From an uncultured Granulosicoccus sp. (GTDB lineage: Bacteria; Pseudomonadota; Gammaproteobacteria; Granulosicoccales; Granulosicoccaceae): a DNA stretch of 64,000 nucleotides. Position numbers and translations under genes: made by a program. The DNA lies in NCBI GenBank assembly GCA_947492525.1, contig CANLNQ010000004.1, positions 186,001 to 250,000 of the forward strand, read 5' to 3'. The notes under the pieces were generated by a model. The model worked only from the letters and a program-made list of their open reading frames with translations, was not told where the DNA came from and ran no database searches. Each line of letters starts with the position of its first letter. Within the stretch, counting starts at the first letter, position 1. Shown piece by piece: positions 44,981-57,755 of the stretch.

Positions 44981-47443
44981 ATGGACATGAGCATGATTAC
45001 CGACAGGAACAAGCCAGAGTTGCGTGAAGCGTGTTCAACGAACGATGCCGCGTTGGATTGCCACATCCGCAAGATACGCGAGCTCGAACATCAACGCGAG
45101 ACGCTTGCTCGAAGAAATGTCTTTCTGACGGTGTTGAGTCAGACGATATTGAAACTCATGCATCAACGCTCCTTGAGCGACCTGCTGCAGCATATGGTTG
45201 ACCAGATCGTCGATCATACAGCCTGTAACGGTGCCTACATCCACATGGTGCATGAGACTGGCGACACCCTCGATATCGTGGCGGCAAGAGGCCATCTGAG
45301 TGACAGCGTGCTGGGCAAGAGCCGTCAGCATGGAGAAGGGCTGTCCGCGAGGTGCTGGGACACGGGTGAGCTGCAATTTGCCAGTGACTACCTGCGCCAC
45401 GAATCCTGCATTCTGGATCTGACCACGACTTTCCAGGCTTGCGCCATACCACTGCTCAGCGCGGGGCAGATTGATGGGGTGATTCTGGTCACAGCGCAAC
45501 GTGATACGGACGATCTTCGTCAGCAATTGCCCATGCTCGAGGAAATCGCAAAGATTGCTTCGGCAGCGATCTGGCAAACTCGTCAGACGGAGGTGACATC
45601 CCTGGCGTTGAAGCGCTCGAATGCGCTGAGTGAATTGAGCAGGCTCTTTGGCAATGCGGTCGACCTGGACAAGGTGATGAGGGAAATGTGCACCACGGTG
45701 ATGGATGTCTTTGACGTCGCGCGCATCGACACCGTGCAGGTAAGAAGGGACGGTTCTCTCACTGCGAGACCAGAATGGTGCATGGCTGAGGATGATGCGG
45801 GTGAGGTCGGGAAGCTGGCATCGATCCTGGTCGAGCAAGGTTTGTGTCGGTGGGCGGCAGACAACAAGGCGGTTGCATTCAGCGGACGACTGGACGCCGA
45901 CGAACGCGAGTCGGAGGAAGTACACCGCTTCCGCAAGACGGCAGGCCTGGGGTGCGTTGTGTGTATACCGGTCTCGGTGGGCAAGGACATGATGGGCGTC
46001 CTGCAGCTGCATCGCTCGTACGAGAGGCGGGATTTCGACACGAATGAAATCAACGCCTTCCTGTCCATCGCCAGTCAGATATCAGCCACTATCGAGCGTA
46101 TGAAGCTCCTGGGTACCATTCGCTATCAGGCCATGCATGACAGGTCTACCTGCTTGCCGAATCGTCGCTATTTCGAGCAGACACTGAACGAACTGATACA
46201 GACAGGGCGAGATGGCACTGCCGGAGCCGCCGTGTTGTATATGGACCTGGACGGGTTCAAATACATCAATGACACCCACGGCCACGCCATGGGAGACCAG
46301 GTTCTTCGCATCGTGTCGAAACGATTCGATACTGCGCTGGGTGATGAGTGTTTCCTGGCTCGGGTAGGTGGCGACGAATTCGCCGCCATCATACCGGCCA
46401 TCGAGAACGAGGACAGTGCAACTGCGATAGCGGAGAGAGTCATCGCCTCCTTGTCCGAGGCAATCAATGTAGAGGGCTTCTTGCTGAAGATCGGTGCCAG
46501 CGCCGGCCTCAGCTTTTTCCCGCAGGATGGCCAGACGACCGATGAGTTACTGGACAAGGCCGATGAGGCCATGTATCAGGCCAAGAGTCAGGGGGCAGGC
46601 AGTGTGCAGACCTTCAATGAGGTCCTGGCCTTGTCAGCCAGGCACAAGGCGCGATTGCAGCTTGATCTGAAGAAAGCGATCCACGATGAACAGTTTCATC
46701 TTGTATTTCAACCCAAGGTCTGTGTGGGGCAGGGGCGGGTGAACAATGTGGAAGCACTCATCCGCTGGAACCATCCCGAGAAAGGAGAGATCTCGCCAAG
46801 GGACTTCATCCCCGTCGCCGAGGAGACCGGTCTGATTGCGCAGATCGGCGCCTGGGTGCTGGAAGAAACCTGTCGGGAGATTGCATCATGGTCAAGAAAG
46901 GGGCACAGGAACATCCGGGTAGCCGTGAATGTGTCTTCTGCCCAGTTCATGTTGACAGACTTCGTCGATCAGCTTCTGTCGACCTTGCAGCGGTATGGCG
47001 TCGACGCCAATTGCCTGGAGCTGGAATTGACGGAGAGTGTCGTCCTGTACGACATCAAGTCTGTCGTCTCAAGCCTGCATCGTTTGCGTGAGCAGGGTGT
47101 ACGCATTGCCATCGATGATTTCGGGACCGGCTACTCCTCCCTGAGCTATCTGCATGAGTTGCCCGTGGACGTTCTGAAGATAGACCGTGCCTTCATCTCA
47201 CAACTGGATGGGGTCAATGATCGGAAATCCCTGGTCAATATCATCATATTGATGGCTGCAGGACTCGACCTGGAAACGGTGGTCGAGGGTGTGGAGGGGC
47301 CCGAAGAGCTGGCGATTGTCAGTCGACTGGGATGCGACTATGTTCAAGGGTACTACTATTCCAGGCCTGTCACCTCGCATGAGCTGCCTGGCGTGATTGA
47401 TCGGATAGAGGGGCGCGGAAATGTACGGATGCGCACCGGCTGA
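44981..47443 (+). CDS. GAF-GAF-GGDEF-EAL cyclic-di-GMP protein
   Basis: 820 residues, apparently soluble. A short coiled-coil (about 20-60) leads to two GAF sensor domains (about 55-205 and 220-375). The GGDEF domain has the intact GGDEF motif at residues 463-467 (ARVGGDEFAAII). The EAL domain has EAL at 591-593 (VEALIRW), plus ELTESVVL, DDFGTGYSSLSYL and EGVE, so the catalytic acids look intact. It may both make and break cyclic di-GMP; which activity dominates cannot be read from sequence. GAF ligands are unknown. It is convergent with the second ABC module. Confidence 0.95.
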   Translation: MDMSMITDRNKPELREACSTNDAALDCHIRKIRELEHQRETLARRNVFLTVLSQTILKLMHQRSLSDLLQHMVDQIVDHTACNGAYIHMVHETGDTLDIVAARGHLSDSVLGKSRQHGEGLSARCWDTGELQFASDYLRHESCILDLTTTFQACAIPLLSAGQIDGVILVTAQRDTDDLRQQLPMLEEIAKIASAAIWQTRQTEVTSLALKRSNALSELSRLFGNAVDLDKVMREMCTTVMDVFDVARIDTVQVRRDGSLTARPEWCMAEDDAGEVGKLASILVEQGLCRWAADNKAVAFSGRLDADERESEEVHRFRKTAGLGCVVCIPVSVGKDMMGVLQLHRSYERRDFDTNEINAFLSIASQISATIERMKLLGTIRYQAMHDRSTCLPNRRYFEQTLNELIQTGRDGTAGAAVLYMDLDGFKYINDTHGHAMGDQVLRIVSKRFDTALGDECFLARVGGDEFAAIIPAIENEDSATAIAERVIASLSEAINVEGFLLKIGASAGLSFFPQDGQTTDELLDKADEAMYQAKSQGAGSVQTFNEVLALSARHKARLQLDLKKAIHDEQFHLVFQPKVCVGQGRVNNVEALIRWNHPEKGEISPRDFIPVAEETGLIAQIGAWVLEETCREIASWSRKGHRNIRVAVNVSSAQFMLTDFVDQLLSTLQRYGVDANCLELELTESVVLYDIKSVVSSLHRLREQGVRIAIDDFGTGYSSLSYLHELPVDVLKIDRAFISQLDGVNDRKSLVNIIILMAAGLDLETVVEGVEGPEELAIVSRLGCDYVQGYYYSRPVTSHELPGVIDRIEGRGNVRMRTG

Positions 47444-47474
47444 AGCGGACCGGATTGAGACAGGGTTGTTTTCA

Positions 47475-48551
47475 TCAGAGCCGCAGGCCACTTTCCCTGT
47501 CGAATAGCGATGCACGAAGCGGATCGATACCGATGAGCAGCCGATCGTTCTTGCGCACCTGAGCCTGGCCCGTCATGCGGATCTGGAACGCGGTGCCTTC
47601 GAGCCTGGTATGCACCAGGGTATCCGCTCCCATGGGTTCCACCATGTCGACTACCACCTGGGTGGTGACCGTGGCCTCATTCAGATCCTTGCCTGTCACT
47701 ATGTGTTCAGGGCGGATGCCGATCATGGCACTGCAGTCAGCGCACTGCCCGTGGATGAACGGGTAGTCTGCCAGAGGGAGCTCCAGATGACCACGCAGGA
47801 ACGAGCGTCCGAGCAGCTCACCGTCAAGGAAGTTCATGGATGGTGTTCCGATGAAGTCTGCGACGTAGCGATTGACCGGTCGATTGTAGATGTCGTCGGG
47901 GGTGCCTGTTTGCACGATCTTTCCCTCCTTCAGAATTGCAATGCGATCTGCCAGTGTCATGGCTTCGATCTGGTCATGCGTCACATAGATCATGGTATTG
48001 CCATGTTCCAGGTGAAGTCTCTTGATTTCAACACGGAGCTTGGCACGTAGTTTTGCGTCGAGGTTGGACAATGGTTCATCGAACAGGAAGACATCTGCAT
48101 CACGCACAAGAGCACGTCCAATGGCAACCCGCTGGCGTTGCCCACCGGAGAGCGCTGCCGGTTTTCGCTTCAGTAGTGGCTCGATTTGCAGTAATCCGGC
48201 GATATGCCGAACACGTCGGTCTATTTCGATCTTGTCAACGCCGGCATTACGCAGACCGAAGCTCAGATTCTTCTCTACACTCATCTGCGGATACAAGGCA
48301 TAGGATTGGAATACCATGCCGATACCGCGTGCCGAAGGTTCGTCCCAGGTGACATTTCTGCCGTTGATATGAATCTGCCCGGCATCGGGTTCAACCAGTC
48401 CGGCGATACAGTTGAGCAAAGTGGACTTTCCGCAGCCGGAGGAACCGAGCAACACCATGAACTCACCCTTCATCACCTCAAGATTCAGGTCTTGCAGCAC
48501 TCTGGCCGAGGAATACCGCAGGTCGAGCCCCTTGATTTCAACTGATGGCAT
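47475..48551 (-). CDS. Sugar ABC transporter ATPase (second module)
   Basis: 358 residues, MalK/UgpC family. Walker A GSSGCGKST, signature LSGGQRQRVAIGRALVRD, Walker B FLFDEPLSNLDA and switch YVTHDQIEAM are intact; a TOBE-type regulatory domain fills the C-terminal third. It is paralogous to the ATPase at 7772-8902. It is the last gene of the minus-strand operon (binding protein, two permeases, ATPase), six bases after the permease gene. Confidence 0.95.
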   Translation of the reverse strand: MPSVEIKGLDLRYSSARVLQDLNLEVMKGEFMVLLGSSGCGKSTLLNCIAGLVEPDAGQIHINGRNVTWDEPSARGIGMVFQSYALYPQMSVEKNLSFGLRNAGVDKIEIDRRVRHIAGLLQIEPLLKRKPAALSGGQRQRVAIGRALVRDADVFLFDEPLSNLDAKLRAKLRVEIKRLHLEHGNTMIYVTHDQIEAMTLADRIAILKEGKIVQTGTPDDIYNRPVNRYVADFIGTPSMNFLDGELLGRSFLRGHLELPLADYPFIHGQCADCSAMIGIRPEHIVTGKDLNEATVTTQVVVDMVEPMGADTLVHTRLEGTAFQIRMTGQAQVRKNDRLLIGIDPLRASLFDRESGLRL

Positions 48552-48557
48552 GGGCGA

Positions 48558-49478
48558 TCAGCCTTTCACAGCACCGGCTGTAATTCCGCGCATGAACAGC
48601 TTTCCCGAGGCTATGTAGATGATCAGGGGTACCCCTGCGGTGAGCAGCGCTGCTGCCATGTTGACGTTGTATTCCTTAACGCCCCGAACCGAATTCACGA
48701 TGTTGTTGAGTTGCACAGTCATGGGATAATTTTCAGGTTTTGTGTAGATGACCCCGAACAGGAAGTCATTCCAGATGCCGGTAACCTGCAGAATCGTGGC
48801 TACCACGATAATGGGCAGAGACATGGGCAGCATGATCTGGAAGTAGATCTGCCAGAAGCCGGCGCCATCCACGCGTGCAGCCCTGAACAGCTCTTCGGGT
48901 ACGGAGGTAAAGTAGTTTCGAAAGAGCAGGGTGAGTATCGGCATGCCGAATACCGTATGTACCAGAACAAGCCCTGTCAGCGAACCGTACAGACCCATTT
49001 CACGCAACAGGATCACCAGCGGGTAGATCATTACCTGATAGGGAATGAACGCACCGATGATCAGTATGGTGAAGAACAGGTCGGCTCCTCGAAAGCGCCA
49101 ATTGGCCAGTACATAGCCGTTGATGGATGCAATGGCAACGGACAGTATCGTGGAGGGGATCAGAATACGCACAGAGTTCCAGAAACCTCGCGAGAGGCCA
49201 TCGCAGTCAAGGCCGGTACAGGCACTTGACCATGCCTTGACCCAGGGCTGAAAGGTGATATCCACCGGTGGTGAGAAGATATTGCCGATGCGAATCTCCG
49301 GCATTCCCTTGAGTGAGGTCACGATCATGACGTACAGTGGGAACAGGTAATACAAGGCGATGACCAACAGCGTGCCGTAGATCATGACGTTACGCCGGGA
49401 GAAGCCGCTGGATGGTCTCGGACCATCCGGCACGCGCTGTCCGTCACTGCACCAGTCGCTCATTGATTTGTCAGGCAT
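48558..49478 (-). CDS. Sugar ABC transporter permease, MalG type (second module)
   Basis: 306 residues from ATG 49478, chosen because GGAAG precedes it and it overlaps the upstream permease by only eight bases; the frame is open to 49532. Six transmembrane helices; EAA loop RAARVDGAGFWQIYFQIMLP; C-terminus KLFMRGITAGAVKG like its paralogue at 6849-7757. A polar N-terminal tail of about 30 residues precedes the first helix. Confidence 0.93.
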   Translation of the reverse strand: MPDKSMSDWCSDGQRVPDGPRPSSGFSRRNVMIYGTLLVIALYYLFPLYVMIVTSLKGMPEIRIGNIFSPPVDITFQPWVKAWSSACTGLDCDGLSRGFWNSVRILIPSTILSVAIASINGYVLANWRFRGADLFFTILIIGAFIPYQVMIYPLVILLREMGLYGSLTGLVLVHTVFGMPILTLLFRNYFTSVPEELFRAARVDGAGFWQIYFQIMLPMSLPIIVVATILQVTGIWNDFLFGVIYTKPENYPMTVQLNNIVNSVRGVKEYNVNMAAALLTAGVPLIIYIASGKLFMRGITAGAVKG

Positions 49479-50373
49479 GTCGTCGCTTCCGGCCGAACTC
49501 CAGATAGGCCAGAGGAATGATGACAACGACAACGGTCAGCAACATCATGGTCGAGGCGGCGAACGCCTGGCCCAGATTCTGGTTCATGAACATCATGTCG
49601 TAGACATACTTCGCCGGTATTTCGGATGCCAGCGCTGGTCCGCCGCCCGTCGAGGCCAGAATCAGATCGTAGAGTTTGATCAGGCTGGAGCCGAGAATCA
49701 CCAGAGTCGTGATCAGTACAGATCGCATCATCGGGATGATGATGAATACATAGGTTTTCCACGTGGGGATGCCATCGATCCGAGCCGCTTTCCAGATATC
49801 GTCATCGATGGTACGCAGTCCGGCCAGCATGAGACACATGATCAGGCCGCTACTCTGCCAGAGGCCGGCAATCAACACGCCGTAGATGACGATGTCGGGG
49901 TTGTACAGAGGATCGAATGTGAAGCTGTCGTAGCCCAGAGCGCGAATGAACCTCTGTACACCGAATTCCGGATTCAGAATCCACTGCCAGACAAGACCTG
50001 TGACCACGAAGCTGAGCGCGAACGGATAGAGCAGAATGGAGCGAAACGTGTTTTCATAGCGGATCTTCTGATCCAGCAAGGCTGCCAGCAGAAAACCGAC
50101 AAGAAGCGAGAGAGTCAGCGCAAGGAAGCTGTATATGGCCAGGTTCTCGATGGAGATCAGCCAGCGTCGGCTACTCCACAAGCGTTCGTACTGGTCCAGA
50201 CCCACCCAGCTGGTTCGCGGCATCAGACCTGAACGGGTAAACGAGTAAACGACTGTCCAGACAGAGCACCCGAGAAAGACAACCGTGGCCGTGAGAACCA
50301 TGGGGATGGTGGCGACTCTGGCCGACAGGTTTCTGATAGGCTTCCCGGAGCGGGTCGGTGCATTCGTTGTCAT
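49471..50373 (-). CDS. Sugar ABC transporter permease, MalF type (second module)
   Basis: 300 residues with about six transmembrane helices. The EAA loop reads KAARIDGIPTWKTYVFIIIP, and GGGPALASEIPAKYVYDMMF matches the post-EAA segment of the paralogue at 5968-6852 (GGGPGKATELPATFMYS). It is 81 bp downstream of the binding-protein gene, mirroring the larger gap in the first module. Confidence 0.93.
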   Translation of the reverse strand: MTTNAPTRSGKPIRNLSARVATIPMVLTATVVFLGCSVWTVVYSFTRSGLMPRTSWVGLDQYERLWSSRRWLISIENLAIYSFLALTLSLLVGFLLAALLDQKIRYENTFRSILLYPFALSFVVTGLVWQWILNPEFGVQRFIRALGYDSFTFDPLYNPDIVIYGVLIAGLWQSSGLIMCLMLAGLRTIDDDIWKAARIDGIPTWKTYVFIIIPMMRSVLITTLVILGSSLIKLYDLILASTGGGPALASEIPAKYVYDMMFMNQNLGQAFAASTMMLLTVVVVIIPLAYLEFGRKRRHA

Positions 50374-50454
50374 CTACGTCGCCTCAGTCGGTGATAGGCA
50401 AGAATGGTCGCCGGTCGTGCTTCGGAATTGCCGTGAGTCTGGTCGATCCAGGCA

Positions 50455-51684
50455 TCAGTCTGCGTTGCGTACGATTTCCACGAATCGTTCTTGTGCGTCG
50501 TCTATATCAATATCATGATCATTGAAGAATTCTGCAAACAGGTCATTCAACTGATTGTTGGTATCCGGACTCAATAGCTGATTGTTGTCAGGCACGGTGT
50601 TACCGGATTCGAGAATGTCGAGCCCCTTGCGCATGCAATCGTTCGCTGCCTGCTGATCGACATCGCTGCGTACCGGCAAGGATCCCTTCTTGAGATTGAA
50701 GGCAATCTGGGTTTCCGGTTTGAGCATCGTTGCCGCGAGGACGCCCTGAGCTTTGGACTTCTCGGCGTCGTTCAGGACCGGGAAGTAGAATGCATCACCT
50801 GAAGTGGATATGATCGGGTTGATTCCGAGCCCTGGCAAGCATGTATAGTCAACGCCCGCGACCAGGCCGGCTATCTGGAGTTCGCTTTGTACCCAGTCCC
50901 CCATGATCTGGCCTCCCGCCTTGCCGGTAATGACGAGATTGCTTGCCAGGTTCCAGTCTTGCACCTTAGTGTTTCTCGACAGGCGACGTGCATCATCAGC
51001 CGCCTCGAAAACGCGTCTGATAGCCGGCCCGGCTGCCACTTCGGCGTCGTGATTCGCGTAGACCCGCTCGTAGACTTCCTTGCCGGCCACGGCAATCAGA
51101 ATGACATTGAACGTGCCGGCGCTCTGCCAGGACTGTTGTCCCATGGCCAGCGGGATCTTGCCGGCAGCTTCCAGGTCGTCGGCTGCAGCAACAAACTCAT
51201 ACCAGTTGCTCGGCACCGGAATGCCGGCATCTTCGAATGCCTTGTGTGATAGCCACAACCATTGCCATGAGTGAATGTTGACCGGTGCGCAATAGATACG
51301 GCCATCCACGGTACAGGCGTCCAGCAGTGACAAGGGGCGCACCGTCGTTCTCCAGCCTTCAGCGTCCGCGATATCGGTCATGTCGCGCATCAGGCCGGCC
51401 TCGACCAGTTCCTCGGCCTGCCTGCCGTGATTGAATTGCGTCGCGGCCATGGGGTTGCCGCCAGTGATGCGACTGACCATCAAGGGTCTCGCGATACCGC
51501 CGGAGCCTCCGATGGCTGCATCAAGCCAGGTGTTGCCGGTGGCATTAAAAGCCCTGGCCATCTCGGCAACCGCTGCAGCCTCGCCTTCGGAGGTCCACCA
51601 GTGACTGACCTCGAGCTCGGTGGCAGAGGCAGGCACGGCAGCGACAGAGATCAGTGACAGCAGGATTCCACGAATGGATCGCAT
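50455..51684 (-). CDS. Sugar ABC transporter substrate-binding protein (second module)
   Basis: 409 residues with a signal peptide (GILLSLISVAAVPASA, cleavage near residue 21). The mature start ELEVSHWWTSEGEAAAVAEMARAF parallels the first-module protein. Other shared segments are APVNIHSWQWLWLS, GQQSWQSAGTFN and WNLASNLVITGKAGGQIMGDW. Likely a periplasmic sugar receptor with a different ligand from its paralogue. First gene of its operon; promoter and operator candidates lie at 51710-51757. Confidence 0.92.
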   Translation of the reverse strand: MRSIRGILLSLISVAAVPASATELEVSHWWTSEGEAAAVAEMARAFNATGNTWLDAAIGGSGGIARPLMVSRITGGNPMAATQFNHGRQAEELVEAGLMRDMTDIADAEGWRTTVRPLSLLDACTVDGRIYCAPVNIHSWQWLWLSHKAFEDAGIPVPSNWYEFVAAADDLEAAGKIPLAMGQQSWQSAGTFNVILIAVAGKEVYERVYANHDAEVAAGPAIRRVFEAADDARRLSRNTKVQDWNLASNLVITGKAGGQIMGDWVQSELQIAGLVAGVDYTCLPGLGINPIISTSGDAFYFPVLNDAEKSKAQGVLAATMLKPETQIAFNLKKGSLPVRSDVDQQAANDCMRKGLDILESGNTVPDNNQLLSPDTNNQLNDLFAEFFNDHDIDIDDAQERFVEIVRNAD

Positions 51685-51709
51685 GCAATTGGCTTCTCGT
51701 GTGAGTTAT

Positions 51710-51757
51710 CTAAATCGATATAGTACGATGCTATAATGATCTGCATTACCAGATCAA
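51710..51757 (-). promoter_or_regulatory. Promoter and LacI-type operator of the second ABC module
   Basis: On the minus strand TTGATC (51757-51752) and TATAGC (51735-51730) stand 16 bp apart as -35/-10. CTAAATCGATATAG at 51710-51723 is an imperfect dyad (six of seven positions) with a central CG, as in LacI operators, and falls near the expected transcription start. The plus strand has a TATAAT at 51732-51737 that could serve the divergent LacI gene. Confidence 0.45.
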
Positions 51758-51865
51758 GTAATATTGTTCTGCGTGTCGTAAGCTTGCCGGTAGAATCCAC
51801 CGGCTGTGCTTGAACGCGTGTCGGAACGCAGATGAGCGCACAGCCGCGACAGAGTCCAGGCGCCA

Positions 51866-52927
51866 TTGAGCCACAAAGACCAGAATCAGAAACCGCCTTC
51901 GAGGGGCAGAGAAAAGCCGACCCTGAAGACCATCGCCAAACTCAGCGGGTTTGCCGTGCCCACTGTGTCACGCGCGTTGAGCGATGCACCTGATATCGGC
52001 AAGGACACGAAAAAGACCGTTCGCCGCATCGCCGAGGAAATAGGCTATGTGCCCAACAGGGCCGGATTGCGATTGCGGACAGGCACAAGCGATATCATCA
52101 GTCTGGTCATCCCGGCTGAATGTGATGGCATGAACAAGACCGCACAACTGATATCGGGCCTGACGACGCAATTGCGCGATACCCGCTACCATCTCAATAT
52201 CGTGCCCTGGTTCGTTGGTGAGGATGATGCCATGAAGCCGGTGCGTCATATCGTCGAGAGTGGCGCCGCCGATGCCATTATCCTCAATGCCACCATGCCA
52301 CAGGATCCGCGGGTTGCCTATCTGATGGAGAGAGAATTCCCCTTCGCGACGCATGGACGAACGAACTGGGCGGACCAGCACCCGTACTTCGATTACGACA
52401 ACGCAGAATTTGCCAGAATCGGCATAAGACAACTGGTGGATCGAGGTCGCAAGCATGTCTTCGCCGTGTTGCCACCGAAGGATCAGTTCTACGGCCTTTT
52501 CATGATCGAGGGTATACGGCGGGAAATTGACGAGATTGGTGGCGCAGTGCGTATCTGCGAGTCAGCACACAGTGACTCGCCCGGTGTCGATATCCGGGAC
52601 CATATCGTGGATGCCCTGTCCCGCAACCCTGATATCGATGCCATACTCTGCGGGTCATCGATTGCCAGCATGGCGGCTGTGGATGCCATCGAATCGGCGT
52701 TTCCGGAGCGCAGCCCACACATCGATATATTCGGCAAGCAATCCACGCCCTTCACACGGCTGTTTCGCAAGGAGATCCTGACGATGCCGGAAGACGTTCA
52801 CGTCGCCGGTCAGTTTCTGGCTCGGGCCGTCTTGCGTGCGATTGCGGATCCACGCTCGCCGCCCTTGCAGCAACTGGACGTGCCGGTGGATGTGCTGGAC
52901 GGAGGAAAGCTGCGAGTGCGCTCCTGA
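51866..52927 (+). CDS. LacI-family transcriptional regulator of the second ABC module
   Basis: 353 residues from a TTG start; no in-frame ATG lies nearby upstream. The helix-turn-helix reads TLKTIAKLSGFAVPTVSRAL, with hinge EIGYVPNRAGLRLR. The effector domain shares FPFATHGRTNWADQH with the first-module LacI at 3368-4438. It is divergent from the binding-protein gene, the same arrangement as in the first module. The ligand is unknown. Confidence 0.93.
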   Translation: MSHKDQNQKPPSRGREKPTLKTIAKLSGFAVPTVSRALSDAPDIGKDTKKTVRRIAEEIGYVPNRAGLRLRTGTSDIISLVIPAECDGMNKTAQLISGLTTQLRDTRYHLNIVPWFVGEDDAMKPVRHIVESGAADAIILNATMPQDPRVAYLMEREFPFATHGRTNWADQHPYFDYDNAEFARIGIRQLVDRGRKHVFAVLPPKDQFYGLFMIEGIRREIDEIGGAVRICESAHSDSPGVDIRDHIVDALSRNPDIDAILCGSSIASMAAVDAIESAFPERSPHIDIFGKQSTPFTRLFRKEILTMPEDVHVAGQFLARAVLRAIADPRSPPLQQLDVPVDVLDGGKLRVRS

Positions 52928-52960
52928 GCGCTCGGCGGAGGCGTCGAGCCGGGGCCGGTA

Positions 52961-56602
<3,642 letters not shown>

Positions 56603-56663
56603 CCCGTTACCCCGATCTCGATAGCGTCAAGTCATCCGTATCGAATACTGCAATGTCAGGTCT

Positions 56664-56678
56664 GTATACCGGGTATAC
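56664..56678. promoter_or_regulatory. 15-bp palindrome upstream of the histidine kinase gene
   Basis: GTATACC and GGTATAC flank a single central G, a perfect inverted repeat 62 bp upstream of the kinase start codon on the minus strand. Position and symmetry suit a transcription-factor site; no factor can be named. Confidence 0.4.
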
Positions 56679-57130
56679 CGAAAAAACCGTGCCCCTGTTC
56701 GACCCGTGACACCGGCGTCTATCAGACCCCTTCGATACCATCGCCATCCGTTGCATTACGAACTGTACACCATTGTGACCCGCTTGAACGCGCTGCAATC
56801 GAGGCGGAAAGGGACCGCTGCAGCGCTTGCGTGAAAGGTCAGGCCGCTCCGATGAAAGCGGGGAAGACGATGGATGGCAGCTGTTCTGTGCCTGTTACCG
56901 GCAATCTGCGATCTTGTGCAGAAAATGTAACCTGAAGGTCAATTTCAACGGCCTGTTTCATACTCAAAAGGCTTGTCGCAGCCATGCCGATGTGCTGTGC
57001 ATTGGCATTGGCTGCGATGATCCTCATCTCTCCTGTCAACAGGTAAAAATTGCAATTTTCCGGAGATCCGTGATCCTCGCGCTGCACGTCGGCAAGATAC
57101 GCCTGTCGATTCGAACAAGAGCACTCATGC
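56679..57130. other. Intergenic region with an AT-rich palindrome
   Basis: The rest of the 528-bp gap between divergent genes. AAAATTGCAATTTT at 57046-57059 is a perfect 14-bp palindrome about 70 bp before the next gene, next to CCTGT-CA-ACAGG at 57032-57043. Both could be regulatory. No gene is convincing; a minus-strand frame at 56607-56798 has no family features. Confidence 0.4.
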
Positions 57131-57661
57131 ATGGATAACCGCAAGATTACCGGTCTGGTAGCCATCGGGCTGGGCGCTGCCGCAGCAGTCCTGATCACAC
57201 GAGAGCTGACGGGTGACAGCGCGCGGCGAGACAGGTTGTCTGACACTCTGCATCAAGGGGCTGGCAAGATCCGCAAGACCAGCGAGGAGCTGCTTCACGA
57301 AGGAGAGGAGCAGGTCAATACCTGGCGGGATAATGTCAATGCCTTGCGCGCGTCCATGGCGAAGGGCGTACAGCCGCCACGTGATGAAAACCGGGCCAGG
57401 GATTTCATCGACAAGCACGAGTCCGCGATGGTCGCCTTCATGACCAGTGTGTTGGTCAAGGGTTTTTCCAGCTACATGCAGTGGCGCAGTCTTGAAAGGG
57501 CGCGCGCAGACTCAGGCAACAAGCACTCGACCGGAAGCGGTGGAGAGAGAGCGCCGGCTGACATGACGGTTGCCGAGTTGCGAAAGGAAGCTGCGCAGCA
57601 GAATATCGATGGTCGCTCCAACATGAACAAGCAGGAGCTGGTGTCGGCACTCGAGGAGTAG
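57131..57661 (+). CDS. Membrane-anchored protein with Rho_N-like C-terminal domain
   Basis: 176 residues. An N-terminal transmembrane helix (ITGLVAIGLGAAAAVLI) is followed by a charged, probably helical segment (about 30-85), then a second weakly hydrophobic stretch (MVAFMTSVLVKGFSSYM). The last 33 residues, MTVAELRKEAAQQNIDG with NMNKQELVSALEE, fit the Rho termination factor N-terminal/SAP-like helical fold that can bind nucleic acid. The N-terminal part recalls YtxH-like small membrane proteins. ATG 57127 is out of frame. No function is known to me. Confidence 0.7.
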   Translation: MDNRKITGLVAIGLGAAAAVLITRELTGDSARRDRLSDTLHQGAGKIRKTSEELLHEGEEQVNTWRDNVNALRASMAKGVQPPRDENRARDFIDKHESAMVAFMTSVLVKGFSSYMQWRSLERARADSGNKHSTGSGGERAPADMTVAELRKEAAQQNIDGRSNMNKQELVSALEE

Positions 57662-57755
57662 CGACGCATCTATAGGGTTTCAGCACGCGAGCAATAACGA
57701 TTTACGGAACTGGTGTATTGTTGTGGTGTGAACGATGAATTGAATCGGAGCACCC

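Noticed and set aside
56607-56798. 63-residue minus-strand frame upstream of the kinase gene
   Set aside because: Contains the palindromic site and has no domain or start signal.
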